Below, in pieces: positions 12,179 through 24,166 of a DNA stretch of 64,000 nucleotides. Each line of letters starts with the position of its first letter. Position 1 is the stretch's first letter. The notes below the pieces were generated by a model that worked only from the letters and a program-made list of their open reading frames with translations, ran no database searches and was not told the DNA's origin. Both the position numbers and the translations under genes were made by a program. The stretch comes from Alphaproteobacteria bacterium (GTDB taxonomy: Bacteria > Pseudomonadota > Alphaproteobacteria > Micavibrionales > Micavibrionaceae): assembly GCA_017999645.1 (NCBI GenBank), contig JAGNLJ010000004.1, positions 111,414 through 175,413 on the forward strand, read 5' to 3'.

Positions 12179-12282
12179 AACATTGATTTTAAAGATTATT
12201 TTTTTATCCCATGCATAAAATGCATGGCTGACATCGCGAATTGGCCGTAGAGCCTTATGGCTGGAAAAGTATATAAACTCAC

Positions 12283-12392
12283 GCATCGACGCCACACATT
12301 GCGTCGAAAAGGACCCGCAAGGGTTCTTACGTCTCCCAGACGTGAAACCTCCCTGTTCAACTCGCCGGACCTTTATGGTCCGGTTTTTTTTT
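12283..12392 (+). ncRNA. Candidate structured small RNA with intrinsic terminator
   Basis: The gap between the LysR gene and the patatin gene holds four consecutive hairpins: CGACGC/GCGTCG (12287-12306), a GCAA tetraloop stem (12311-12326), ACGTCT-CCC-AGACGT (12329-12343) and a 7-bp GC-rich stem followed by nine T (12365-12392). A TATAAA (12272-12277) would place the RNA 5' end near 12283; no good -35 is seen. Two CTCCC motifs, one in a hairpin loop and one in the single-stranded part (12348-12353), could pair with ribosome sites, as in alphaproteobacterial trans-acting sRNAs. I could not match it to 6S, SRP or a known riboswitch. It could also be a leader of the downstream gene. Confidence 0.55.
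12365..12392 (+). terminator. Intrinsic terminator of the candidate small RNA
   Basis: CCGGACC and GGTCCGG pair around a TTTAT loop and are followed by nine T. It lies only 15 bp before the patatin start, so the patatin gene must rely on read-through, a regulated leader, or a start further downstream. Confidence 0.85.
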
Positions 12393-12406
12393 GATATATC
12401 TGTTAA

Positions 12407-14934
<2,528 letters not shown>

Positions 14935-15042
14935 TCAAGCGAGCCGATGCATGTTTTATTGTGTAAACAACCAAAATAAGCTGTTGGCACGCCATTAAAA
15001 GGCTTGTGCGGCAAGGTTTCAGCCCTTAAATATAGTCGAACT

Positions 15043-16017
15043 ATGAGCCGCAGAACCCTCCTCATCAAATTCCTGTTTTCAGCCGCCATTATGGCGATCC
15101 TGGTGCTGCAGGTGGATAAGAGCCAGCTTCGCCTGATGGCTGAAAATATTCACCCGGTTACATGGGGTTATGCGCTTGTGTTCATTTTCCTGCAGCTTGG
15201 CGCTCTTTCGGCCCGCTGGATGCTGCTGATGAACGCAGACACGCCGCAGCCCATGCGTTTTCCCACTTCGGTGCGGATCACGGCGGTCAGCTTCCTGGCG
15301 AATTATGTTTTCATTACTTCGCTCGGCGGAATTGTCGCGCGCATCGGCCTGACCATGAGCCACGGTTTTACACTGATGAAATCGCTGGCGGCGGCGCTGA
15401 TCGACCGGGGTATGACCCTGCTGGCGCTGTTGATCCTGGCGGCCTTGTTCATGCCGTTCCTGAATGGCGTCTTTCACCCTGCTTTGCTGAATGCCTCGAC
15501 TGTTTTCGTTTCGCTCATGCTGGTGGGGCTTACGATTGTCATGCTGTCCATCGTTTACCGGAACCGCCGCGCCATCATCTTTTCACACCGCAGGATTGCT
15601 ATCTGTTATAAGTATATCCGCGCGTTGCTGACGGACACGGAAAGAATGGCGAAGATCATCGGTATATCGCTCATAGGCCAGATCATGTATTTCGCCGCCG
15701 TCTATATCGTGATGAGCTCGCTCGGTACTGATTTCTCGTTCATCCGTTTCCTGGCGGTTATTCCGATTATTACATTGATCGCCAGCCTGCCCGTGGGTTA
15801 CGGCGGATGGGGCATCCGCGAGGGCGCGTTCATGTACGGCCTCGGCCTGATCAACATGCCGCTGGAGGCCGCGTTCATGGCGTCAGTCCAGATTGGCATT
15901 CTCTCGACGATCGCGGCGATGATTTCGGGAATTCCTGCGCTGGTCGACGACGAAACGCAGGACGCCCTGCGGCAATGGCGGCATAAAAAGCGCCAGCCTG
16001 TGCATGTTCGCGGCTAG
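15043..16017 (+). CDS. Lysylphosphatidylglycerol synthase-like (YbhN/UPF0104) membrane protein
   Basis: The 324-residue integral membrane protein has about eight hydrophobic segments and the motifs of the LPG_synthase_TM family (PVTWGYALVFIFLQLGALSARW, SLPVGYGGWGIREGAFMYGL). This family includes the membrane half of MprF and many stand-alone proteins proposed to flip or transport lipids. I chose ATG at 15043; an upstream in-frame TTG at 15004 would add 13 atypical residues. It overlaps the next gene by 14 bp, so the two membrane proteins are coupled and may work together on surface glycolipid or polysaccharide export. Confidence 0.85.
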   Translation: MSRRTLLIKFLFSAAIMAILVLQVDKSQLRLMAENIHPVTWGYALVFIFLQLGALSARWMLLMNADTPQPMRFPTSVRITAVSFLANYVFITSLGGIVARIGLTMSHGFTLMKSLAAALIDRGMTLLALLILAALFMPFLNGVFHPALLNASTVFVSLMLVGLTIVMLSIVYRNRRAIIFSHRRIAICYKYIRALLTDTERMAKIIGISLIGQIMYFAAVYIVMSSLGTDFSFIRFLAVIPIITLIASLPVGYGGWGIREGAFMYGLGLINMPLEAAFMASVQIGILSTIAAMISGIPALVDDETQDALRQWRHKKRQPVHVRG

Positions 16018-17251
16018 GAAAATCGACGGCGCAGCTTTTGCTGCTGTTCTTTTCGCCATCGCTCTCCAGATCAATCTTACCTTTATGGCCTCCGGCGATT
16101 ACCCGGGCTTGAGAATTTCAGCGGCGGATTTTCTTCTGCCGCTCGCCGCGTTATTTATCGGTGTGATTTTTTTGAGGCGACGCGGCGCGTGGCCGGAATG
16201 GGAAAAACCGTTTCGCTGGCTGGCGCCGATATTGATGAGCGCGGTTATGATTTTCGCGTTTGTTAATGGATATTTCGTGCAGGGCGAAATCAGCCGCTGG
16301 GCGCTGACGAACAAGCTGGCGGGCTGGTTCGCGCTGATGGGGTATTTCGGCGCGGGCGCGTGGCTGGCGGCCAATCACAGGGAAGCCCTGCCCTATTTTA
16401 TCCGGGCCTTCGTGTTATTCGCGATAGCGGCGATGGCGTGGGATATCGCGATCCAGGTTTTTAAAATGTTCGATATCGAGATCAGTGCCTACGGTCCGTG
16501 GGAAGCGGCGCGCGGTTTCATGGGTAACCGCAATGCCTATGGTTTTCTGCTCGTTGCTGCCGCTGCGCTCGTCACCACACAGGGATTTAAGAAGTCCGGA
16601 CCGGAGTTTTATATTTTCTGGCTGCTGTTCCCGGCGGTTTTTATCTTTAACGGGTCACGGACGCTGTGGGTCTGCACGGCTTTCCTGCTCGCGATTTTTG
16701 TTTATCTTGACTGGCGGAAGAGTTTGAAAATTATCCTGCCCTGCGCGGCTATCGGGCTGTCGCTCTTTTTCCTGGTATTTTCCGCCGAGCAGCAGAAAAA
16801 TTTTATAGGGGCGCCGCTGACTGGCATGGATGTGCTGGTGGAACAGCAGGACGATGCACAAGGCTACGGGCATGCGGAGCGGATGGATATTATCAAGGGC
16901 GCACTCGCGATGTTCAGGGAGCGCCCGATTCAAGGCGCGGGGCTGGGCTCGGCGCTGTATTTCCAGCGACAGGAAAGCGGGAAGGTTCTCGATGTTATTG
17001 ATTGCACGCCGCTGTGGATTTTGAGTGAGATGGGTATTATGGGTTTCCTGGTTTTTGCCGGGTCGTATGTATTGATGGCGGCAGCGCTGCTGAAAAAAGC
17101 CAAGGACGATACATTTGCACGCAGCGTCCTGATTATTCTTTTATGTTTCGGGATTTTTTCGCTGTTCCACGAACTGCTTTATACACGGTTTTTGTGGTTC
17201 ATGCTGGGGTTGGCGCTGGTCAGACCGCGTCAGGACGTACAAGCGATTTAA
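16004..17251 (+). CDS. O-antigen ligase (Wzy/WaaL) family membrane protein
   Basis: The 415-residue protein has roughly ten transmembrane segments with one longer loop (about residues 270-330) ending in the GAGLGS motif typical of the Wzy_C region, where the ligase/polymerase acts. The likely role is joining or polymerising undecaprenyl-linked polysaccharide at the periplasmic face. It cannot be told from sequence whether it is a polymerase or a ligase. It overlaps the flippase-like gene upstream by 14 bp and the convergent phosphotransferase gene by 32 bp. Confidence 0.85.
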   Translation: MFAARKIDGAAFAAVLFAIALQINLTFMASGDYPGLRISAADFLLPLAALFIGVIFLRRRGAWPEWEKPFRWLAPILMSAVMIFAFVNGYFVQGEISRWALTNKLAGWFALMGYFGAGAWLAANHREALPYFIRAFVLFAIAAMAWDIAIQVFKMFDIEISAYGPWEAARGFMGNRNAYGFLLVAAAALVTTQGFKKSGPEFYIFWLLFPAVFIFNGSRTLWVCTAFLLAIFVYLDWRKSLKIILPCAAIGLSLFFLVFSAEQQKNFIGAPLTGMDVLVEQQDDAQGYGHAERMDIIKGALAMFRERPIQGAGLGSALYFQRQESGKVLDVIDCTPLWILSEMGIMGFLVFAGSYVLMAAALLKKAKDDTFARSVLIILLCFGIFSLFHELLYTRFLWFMLGLALVRPRQDVQAI

Positions 17252-18176
17252 TGTCCGTCAGGTCGGGTTTTGTGTCGAACGTAATTCCTTTTTTATCGAA
17301 GAAATTTTTGAGCGGTTTCAGGATCGGCTCCTGCAGAGCTTCCCGGATATAGGCTTGCGTGCGCGGAATATATTGCAGATAGCCGGTTTTGTAATCCTTC
17401 GCCGCCATCCTTATGAACTGGCCAACGACACGGCAGTGAAATTGCGTGGTGAGAATGCGGTATGCGGGCTCTTTGGATGTATATTTTTGCCGGATAGCGG
17501 GCGGAACATCGATGCGCACGTCTTCGAGTAAATTGCCGAGATCATAAAGACCTGAGCCAAGAAGCGCGTCCTGAAAATCGAGAATGCCGCAGCGCTTCAG
17601 GCCCTTCCCGTCCGGCAGGAACATCAGATTTTCGACATGGTAGTCGGCATGGACGAAATTATCTGTGCTCGTGGACGCATTTTTTTCGATTTCGGCCCAG
17701 ACCGCCAGATATTCCTCGGCAAGTCCGTCGGGATTTTTCCGGCGCTTGATCGTCGGCACATACCAGTCGATGACGCGGCGATGAGTTTTATGGATGTTGC
17801 TTTCGCAATAGGATGGCATCGATGGAAGATTTTTCTGCTCACGGAGATGGGCCAGCACATCTGCGGCCAGCTTGTAGATTTCATCGGGGCCGTTTTGCTC
17901 CATGGCTTTTTTGAAGGAGATATTGCCGAAATCCTCGATGATGAGATAATTTTTCTCGCGCTCGTAAATTTCAGGCGCCCTGAGGCCGATACCGTTCAGC
18001 CATTCGGCGATGCGGATGTAATCATCAAGACCATGATCGGGCCTTTCATCCAGCGAGCAGTCCATGAGAATGGCGGCGCGGCCTGATTTTTCGACGCGAG
18101 CATAGGAACGCGTCGATGCGTCCTGCCCCATGGGAGATGTAATCGTCCAGTTTTTGGGAGAGACGCCGTGCTTCAC
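17220..18176 (-). CDS. Aminoglycoside-phosphotransferase-fold kinase (AmgK-like)
   Basis: The 318-residue protein has the kinase fold with the catalytic Brenner motif HADYHVENLMF and the metal-binding ILDFQDALLG. The start is GTG, overlapping the preceding stop (GTGA). The N-terminus (MGQDASTRSYARV) and overall layout fit the cell-wall-sugar kinase AmgK, which phosphorylates N-acetylmuramate or N-acetylglucosamine at C1 for peptidoglycan recycling. AmgK genes often sit with tsaE and the nucleotidyltransferase murU; neither is seen in this window. The specific substrate is therefore inference. Confidence 0.8.
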   Translation of the reverse strand: MKHGVSPKNWTITSPMGQDASTRSYARVEKSGRAAILMDCSLDERPDHGLDDYIRIAEWLNGIGLRAPEIYEREKNYLIIEDFGNISFKKAMEQNGPDEIYKLAADVLAHLREQKNLPSMPSYCESNIHKTHRRVIDWYVPTIKRRKNPDGLAEEYLAVWAEIEKNASTSTDNFVHADYHVENLMFLPDGKGLKRCGILDFQDALLGSGLYDLGNLLEDVRIDVPPAIRQKYTSKEPAYRILTTQFHCRVVGQFIRMAAKDYKTGYLQYIPRTQAYIREALQEPILKPLKNFFDKKGITFDTKPDLTDIKSLVRPDAV

Positions 18177-18577
18177 TTGTCTTTTTTGGACTTGGTCCGG
18201 GTGTTGGCGAGTTTTTTAATGGCGTCGATATGATCCTGCGAGGCGCTCTTGCGGCGGGCGGGCTGGTCCTCGAAGCCGAACACGGTGGCGTGATCATCGA
18301 CAACGGCTTTCAGAAGCTCCATGCCAAATTTATCCTTGGTGTTCTGACTTTTGACTTTACGCGCGAGCGGCTCCAGTGATTTGGCTTTTTCGCTGCGGCC
18401 GGAGGCGACGCGCTCGACATTATACGCAACGATGCCGTTTAAGTGCGGCTTGATCAGCGCATGCATGAGCCGTTGGTCTTCCAGCGCCCATTCGATCAAC
18501 TGCTTGCTGGCTTTCGTGATATTGCCCTTCGATATTTTCAGGGCGTCGCGGATATAGCGTTCGGCGTATTCGGACAT
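18173..18577 (-). CDS. Conserved hypothetical protein, charged and helical
   Basis: The 134-residue protein starts at ATG 18577, preceded by AAAGGAG at good spacing; an upstream start at 18631 would add 18 residues but lacks such a site. It starts MSEYAERYIRDALKISKGN and ends with a Lys/Arg-rich tail (TRTKSKKDK). The first 55 residues look like a compact helical domain with a helix-turn-helix-like spacing (KISKGNITKASKQLIEWAL), so nucleic-acid binding is possible but unproven. I do not recognise a named family. It overlaps the downstream kinase gene by 4 bp. Confidence 0.7.
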   Translation of the reverse strand: MSEYAERYIRDALKISKGNITKASKQLIEWALEDQRLMHALIKPHLNGIVAYNVERVASGRSEKAKSLEPLARKVKSQNTKDKFGMELLKAVVDDHATVFGFEDQPARRKSASQDHIDAIKKLANTRTKSKKDK

Positions 18578-18641
18578 GGCCGGCTCCTTTGCTGTACTTA
18601 TAATAATGGCACAATTCAGAGGGGCTGTCATCCGGCCAAAA

Positions 18642-21600
18642 TCAAAGGGCGGCGAGCTCTTTCATCAATGATTGCACGCCTTTAACGCGCTCCGAGGGGC
18701 TGTCCCAGTGACGTATGGCGACGAGTTTCTGGTCCTGCGGGCGGAGTTTCACGCCGCCGCGTTTTTCGCCGATCCATTTGAACAATGCATCGATATTCGG
18801 CGGGCGGTCCTTGTGGAAACCGATGACGGCGCCTTTGGGTCCCGCCTCTACCTGCCCTATCCCGGCCTTGCGGCAGAGCTGCTTGATGGCGACGATATCC
18901 AGTAGGTTTTCGACTTCCTTGGGAAGCTTGCCGAAACGGTCGATCAGTTCGGCGGCGAAGGATTCAATATCGTCCTGTGTGTCGAGATCGGACAGGCGGC
19001 GGTACAGGCTCATGCGCACCCCGAGATCCTCGACGTAATCTTCGGGAATAAGAACGGAGGTACCGATATTGATCTGCGGCGCCCATTTTTGTTCCGGCGC
19101 TTCGGTGAAATCGACGCCCTCGCGCGCGGCGGCGACGGCCTCCTCCAGCATTTGCTGATACAGCTCGACGCCGATTTCGCGGATGTGGCCGGATTGCTGG
19201 TCGCCCAGCAGATTTCCGGCACCGCGAATATCCATGTCGTGGCTGGCGAGCTGGAATCCTGCGCCGAGCGTATCGAGCGTTTCCATGACCTCGAGGCGCT
19301 TCATGGCGTTCGGATTCAGTATCTGGCCCGGCGGCCAGGTAAGATAGGCGTAGGCGCGGACTTTCGAGCGGCCGATGCGGCCACGAATTTGATAAAGCTG
19401 CGCGAGGCCGAACATATCGGCGCGGTGAATGATCATGGTGTTGGCGGTCGGGATGTCGATGCCGGATTCAATGATGTTGGTGGCAAGAAGAATGTCGTAT
19501 TGACCGTCGTAGAAGGCGCTCATGCGGTCCTCTAACTCGGTCGGCGACATCTGGCCGTGGGCGGAGATGATTTTAACTTCGGGGACGAGATTGCTGAGTT
19601 GCTTTTGCAGATCGTCCATGTCCTTGACGCGCGGGCAGACATAGAAGGTCTGGCCGCCGCGATAATGCTCGCGCAGGATGGCTTCACGGATCACCAGCGG
19701 ATCGTAAGGTAAAATGAATGTGCGCACGGCGAGACGGTCGACCGGCGGCGTGGCGATCAGGCTCATATCCTTGACGCCGGAGAGCGACATTTGGAGTGTT
19801 CTTGGGATTGGTGTCGCAGTCAGGGTTAGAATATGAACGTTATTCTTGATTTCTTTCAGCCATTCTTTCTGTTTGACACCGAAACGCTGCTCTTCGTCGA
19901 CAATAAGCAGGCCAAGATTGGCGAATTTGACGCTTTCACTGAAGAGTGCGTGCGTGCCGATGACGATTTGCACGCTGCCCTCTTTCAATCCCTCTCGGGT
20001 TTTCTCGGCATCGCGTGCAGAGACCATGCGAGAGAGTTGATCGACGCGAATTCCCGTTCCGGCGAAGCGTTTCGAGAAATTCTGATAGTGCTGACGGGCG
20101 AGCAATGTGGTCGGTACGACGACAGCGACCTGCGCTCCGTCTTTGGCGGCGACGTAGGCGGCGCGGAGCGCAACTTCTGTTTTGCCGAAGCCGACGTCGC
20201 CGCAGATCAGGCGGTCCATCGGGTGTTCGCTCGCAAGGTCTGCGATGACATCGTTGATAGCGCGTTCCTGGTCCTCTGTTTCCTGGTACGGGAATTTCGC
20301 GGCGAATTCGTTATAGATGCCGATATCAATGTCGAGTTTTTCGGCTTTTCTTAATGTGCGCGCGGCGGCAAGTTTGAGGAGCTGGTCGGCCATGATCATG
20401 AGGTCTTGTTTTACACGCGATTTACGCGCCTGCCAGCCTGCGCCGCCGAGCTTATCGAGCTGGACGTTGCCTTCACTACTGCCGAAGCGCGAAAGGACTT
20501 CCATGTTTTCGACAGGCACGAACAGGCGGTCGCCGCCCGCATATTCGAGCTTGAGGCAATCGTGCATCGTCCCGGCAGCTTCGAGCGTTTCGAGCGCGAT
20601 GAACTGGCCGATACCGTGATCGACGTGCACGACGAGATCGCCTTCGTTGAGTGAGGAAACTTCGGTCAGGAAATTATCGGCCTTGCGGCGTTTTTTGGAT
20701 TTACGCGCCAGACGGTCGCCGAGAATGTCCTGCTCGGTAATAACGGCGAGATCATCAGCGGCGAAACCATGTTCGAGGGCGAGAATGCCGATAGCGACAT
20801 CGCCTTTCTCTATTTTTTTGAGAGATTCAAATTCCTTTGAAGCGATGCCTGCATGATTCATCAGGCCTTTCAGACGTTCTTTAGAGCCTTCGGAATAGGC
20901 GGCGATGAAAACCGGCTTTTGCAAAGAGAAGATGTGTTTTTTTAGTTCGCCGAAGACGTCGCCGTCAGGCAGCGCGCGGATATCGGCAAAATCACGGCCT
21001 TTTCTGGCTTCGCCGGAAGCTTGTTCGTCGGGCGAGCCGAAAGGTGAAAGCGAAACGGATTCTGTTGTGAGCGATTTCCATTCCCTGTCTTCTATATAGA
21101 GACGTTCGACGGGCAGCGGGTGATAAACTGTGCCGGAGAGACTGACGTCGCTCTTTTTGGCTTTTTTAAGAGAGTCCGATTCCAGTGTTTTACGGGCCTG
21201 ATAGAAATCGCGGATATGCGTGATGCGTTCGTCATGCGCATCGGCGGCATGGTAATCGAAGCTGATGGATGCATCCGGAACGTAATCAAACAGCGTGTCG
21301 AGTTTTTCGTGGAACAGCGCGAGCCAGTGATCCATGCCGCTGTAGCGCCTGCCTTCGGAGACGGATTCATATAATGGATCGTCTTTCTGGACAGCACCAA
21401 AGGTTTCGCGGTAACCGGCGCGGAAACGGGCGATTGACTCTTCATCAAGGAAAAATTCGGTGGCAGGTTGCAGCGTCAGGGATTTGATTTTTTCCAGCGT
21501 GCGCTGAGTCGCCGGGTCGAAGGTACGGAGCGATTCAATTTCATCACCGAATAGATCCATACGCACGGGATTCTCCTGCCCGGGCGGGAATAAATCGATA

Positions 21601-22220
21601 ATGCCGCCGCGAATGGCGTATTCCCCCGCCTCACGGACGGTTTCGGTCCGGCTGTAGCCACCGCCCGCGAAAAATTTCTGTAAATTGTCGATTTCGAGCT
21701 TTTGCCCCTGCGCGGCGATCAGGGCGGCATTTTCGAGAGCAACCCTCGGCATGACGCGCTGGACGGCGGCATTGACGGTGGTGATAAGGATGCGGGGGTA
21801 GCGTTCCTGCTCCCGGTCCCAGGCCAGGAGTTTGGTGAGTGCGGCAACCCGGCGGGCGACGATATCGCTGTTGGGCGATACCCGGTCGTAAGGAAGGCAG
21901 TCCCATGCCGGGAATATGATGACCCGTACATCAGGGGCGAAAAAAGCCAATAAATCCGCGAGGGTAGCGGCCCGCATGTCGTCCAGCGCGATATGCAAGA
22001 GTACCCGGTCATCGGGCATAAGGGCGCGGGCCTTTTCAGCCAGAATCCGGGCGTCATGACCCTCCGGCGCACCGTATATAACGCCGGTTTTCTGCGGGGT
22101 CTGGGCATGGGCAACATGGGTCGGCAAAAGGGCGGTTTTCCTGGTGAATCGAGTGGTTAAAACATTTGTCTTGGAATGCGTTTTTATATATATATTTCCC
22201 TCTGTTGCAAAGGGCGACAA
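18642..22220 (-). CDS. mfd: Transcription-repair coupling factor Mfd
   Basis: Mfd pushes stalled RNA polymerase off damaged DNA and recruits UvrA. The protein has an N-terminal UvrB-like module (FPAWDCLPYDRVSPNSDIVARR), an RNA-polymerase interaction domain (EGDLVVHVDHGIGQF), a RecG-like translocase with Walker A GDVGFGKTEVALRAA and box II DEEQRFGV, and a C-terminal TRCF domain. Length up to 1192 residues is typical. The start is uncertain: the frame opens at a TTG at 22220 and the first 40 residues are not family-like, so a TTG within the next 110 bp is possible. Its divergent neighbour btaA starts only 18 bp away. Confidence 0.94.
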   Translation of the reverse strand: MSPFATEGNIYIKTHSKTNVLTTRFTRKTALLPTHVAHAQTPQKTGVIYGAPEGHDARILAEKARALMPDDRVLLHIALDDMRAATLADLLAFFAPDVRVIIFPAWDCLPYDRVSPNSDIVARRVAALTKLLAWDREQERYPRILITTVNAAVQRVMPRVALENAALIAAQGQKLEIDNLQKFFAGGGYSRTETVREAGEYAIRGGIIDLFPPGQENPVRMDLFGDEIESLRTFDPATQRTLEKIKSLTLQPATEFFLDEESIARFRAGYRETFGAVQKDDPLYESVSEGRRYSGMDHWLALFHEKLDTLFDYVPDASISFDYHAADAHDERITHIRDFYQARKTLESDSLKKAKKSDVSLSGTVYHPLPVERLYIEDREWKSLTTESVSLSPFGSPDEQASGEARKGRDFADIRALPDGDVFGELKKHIFSLQKPVFIAAYSEGSKERLKGLMNHAGIASKEFESLKKIEKGDVAIGILALEHGFAADDLAVITEQDILGDRLARKSKKRRKADNFLTEVSSLNEGDLVVHVDHGIGQFIALETLEAAGTMHDCLKLEYAGGDRLFVPVENMEVLSRFGSSEGNVQLDKLGGAGWQARKSRVKQDLMIMADQLLKLAAARTLRKAEKLDIDIGIYNEFAAKFPYQETEDQERAINDVIADLASEHPMDRLICGDVGFGKTEVALRAAYVAAKDGAQVAVVVPTTLLARQHYQNFSKRFAGTGIRVDQLSRMVSARDAEKTREGLKEGSVQIVIGTHALFSESVKFANLGLLIVDEEQRFGVKQKEWLKEIKNNVHILTLTATPIPRTLQMSLSGVKDMSLIATPPVDRLAVRTFILPYDPLVIREAILREHYRGGQTFYVCPRVKDMDDLQKQLSNLVPEVKIISAHGQMSPTELEDRMSAFYDGQYDILLATNIIESGIDIPTANTMIIHRADMFGLAQLYQIRGRIGRSKVRAYAYLTWPPGQILNPNAMKRLEVMETLDTLGAGFQLASHDMDIRGAGNLLGDQQSGHIREIGVELYQQMLEEAVAAAREGVDFTEAPEQKWAPQINIGTSVLIPEDYVEDLGVRMSLYRRLSDLDTQDDIESFAAELIDRFGKLPKEVENLLDIVAIKQLCRKAGIGQVEAGPKGAVIGFHKDRPPNIDALFKWIGEKRGGVKLRPQDQKLVAIRHWDSPSERVKGVQSLMKELAAL

Positions 22221-22238
22221 ATAAGGGACATTAGCCAG

Positions 22239-23516
22239 ATGGGCGCCAATCCTGCGATTTCAAACCGCGAAGTTAACAGCGAAAAAAAACGGCTTCTTGA
22301 AGAGGCCGTGGTTCACGATTTCAAACCGACCAGCAAGCGCGGATTCCTGGAGCGCCTGTTCGCTTTTGCGTTCCGTGGTTTCGTTTACCCACAAATCTGG
22401 GAAGACCCGGAAGTCGACCTGCCTGCCTTGAAGATTGACGATGACAGCCGCATCATGACCATCGCGTCGGGTGGCTGCAATGTGATGAATTACCTGACTG
22501 AAGGCCCGCGCCGCGTGAAGGCCGTTGACCTTAACCCCGCGCACGTTGCATTGACACGCCTAAAAATTACGGCGCTGAAGCACCTGCCGGATTACGAAAG
22601 CTTCTTTAAATTCTTCGGCCATGCCGACACGAAAGAGAATATCGCGAATTACGAGAAATATATCGCGCCGAACTTAGACCCGTTCTCGAAGAAATACTGG
22701 GAGAGCTATTCTCTGCTGGATGGCCGCCGCATCAATTACTTCACTAAGAATTTGTACCAGTTCGGATTGCTGGGCCGCTCGATCAGCTTCGTGCATATCC
22801 TCGCCAAGATTTACGGCAAGGACCCGCGCGACATTTTACAGGCGCGGACCATGCCGGAGCAGAAGGAAATTTTCGACCGCACGGTCGGCCCGCTGTTCGA
22901 CAAACCGCTGGTGAAGAAGCTGTTCAGCTGGCCAGTTTCGCTTTACGGCCTCGGCATTCCACCCTCGCAATTCGATGAACTGCAGAAGGTCGCGGATAAC
23001 GGCGACATGGCGCAGCTTATGAAAGCGCGTCTTGAGCGTCTCGCCTGCGATTTCCCGATCCAGGATAATTATTTCGCATGGCAGGCTTTCGGTCGCGGTT
23101 ACGACCGCGAGAACAAGCGCGGCATTCCGCGTTATCTGACCGAAGAGAATTACAACAAGATCAAAAATTACGCAGATCGCGTTGAGGTTTATCACACGTC
23201 GATGACCGGGTTCCTGGAATCGCAGCCCGCGGCGAGCCTTGACTGTTATGTTTTCCTTGATGCGCAGGACTGGATGAACAAAGACCAGCTTAACGATCTG
23301 TGGAACGGCGTCATGCGCACCGCACGCCCCGGCGCACGCGTGATCTTCCGCACAGCAGGCGAGGACAGCCCGCTGACGAACGCCCTGCCCGCCGAGATGC
23401 TCGGTAAATGGGCCTACGACCCCGAAGCTTCAAAAGAGGCGGTCAAGCACGACCGTTCCTCGATTTACGGTGGTTTCCATGTCTATACCCTCAAAAATGG
23501 CCCGGCCCGCGCCTGA
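22239..23516 (+). CDS. btaA: BtaA-type DUF3419 protein: SAM:diacylglycerol aminocarboxypropyltransferase
   Basis: The 425-residue protein matches BtaA/DUF3419: FVYPQIWEDPEVDLPAL, then TIASGGCNVMNYL and AVDLNPAHVAL. BtaA moves the 3-amino-3-carboxypropyl group of S-adenosylmethionine to diacylglycerol, the first step of the phosphorus-free betaine lipid DGTS. I chose ATG at 22239; an ATG at 22176 would add 21 atypical residues. It overlaps btaB by 38 bp. Betaine lipids often replace phospholipids under phosphate starvation, but I see no clear Pho box upstream. Motifs support the family; the lipid product is inferred from the pair. Confidence 0.9.
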   Translation: MGANPAISNREVNSEKKRLLEEAVVHDFKPTSKRGFLERLFAFAFRGFVYPQIWEDPEVDLPALKIDDDSRIMTIASGGCNVMNYLTEGPRRVKAVDLNPAHVALTRLKITALKHLPDYESFFKFFGHADTKENIANYEKYIAPNLDPFSKKYWESYSLLDGRRINYFTKNLYQFGLLGRSISFVHILAKIYGKDPRDILQARTMPEQKEIFDRTVGPLFDKPLVKKLFSWPVSLYGLGIPPSQFDELQKVADNGDMAQLMKARLERLACDFPIQDNYFAWQAFGRGYDRENKRGIPRYLTEENYNKIKNYADRVEVYHTSMTGFLESQPAASLDCYVFLDAQDWMNKDQLNDLWNGVMRTARPGARVIFRTAGEDSPLTNALPAEMLGKWAYDPEASKEAVKHDRSSIYGGFHVYTLKNGPARA

Positions 23517-24162
23517 ATCTGACGCGAAGGCGGCGATGGACCGGATGTACCGCTGGACGCGGCATGTCTATGACGCCTCGCGGAAATATTACCTGCTGGG
23601 GCGCGATGTTCTGATCCGCCATATACGCCCTGCCGCCGGGGAAGTCGTCTGCGAGGTGGGGTGCGGCACGGCGCGGAACCTCCGCAAGATGGCACCGCGC
23701 TACACCGAGGCCCGTTTCTGCGGCATTGATGCTTCAGATGAAATGTTAAAATCAGCGCGCAATATTTTGAAAAACCGGGGGCTTTCTGAAAAGGTCCAGG
23801 TGGAGCAAGGGTTTGCCCAGTCGTTCGACCCGGCAGCGCTGTTTGGGCTTACGAAGCCACTCGACAAGATCGTTTTTTCCTATGCGCTGTCGATTATCCC
23901 CCCGTGGCGGGAGTCGGTCGACCATGCGCTGACTTTGCTTAAGAGCGGCGGGGAAATCCATATCGTCGATTTCGGCGCGCAGGCCGGGCTGCCCGCCCCG
24001 TTCCGGGCCTTCGTGTTCTGGTGGCTAAAGCAATTTCACGTCTATCACAAGCCGGAAATCCTGAATTACCTGCGCCGCCTCGAGCTCGAGAAGAAAGGCA
24101 CGCTGAAGGTCATACCTTTATATAAGGGCTATGCGGATTACGCGGTTTTTAAGAAGAATTGA
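23479..24162 (+). CDS. btaB: BtaB-like SAM-dependent N-methyltransferase
   Basis: The 227-residue class I methyltransferase has motif I VCEVGCGTARNL and the acidic CGIDASDEM. BtaB adds three methyl groups to diacylglycerylhomoserine to finish DGTS. The overlap with btaA and the fit to the usual btaA-btaB order make this the likely function. Candidate starts are ATG 23479 and ATG 23497; I took the first. The C-terminal half (YHKPEILNYLRRLELEKKGTLKV) is like other BtaB proteins. A dispersed repeat follows 5 bp after the stop. Confidence 0.87.
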   Translation: MSIPSKMARPAPESDAKAAMDRMYRWTRHVYDASRKYYLLGRDVLIRHIRPAAGEVVCEVGCGTARNLRKMAPRYTEARFCGIDASDEMLKSARNILKNRGLSEKVQVEQGFAQSFDPAALFGLTKPLDKIVFSYALSIIPPWRESVDHALTLLKSGGEIHIVDFGAQAGLPAPFRAFVFWWLKQFHVYHKPEILNYLRRLELEKKGTLKVIPLYKGYADYAVFKKN

Positions 24163-24166
24163 CGTT

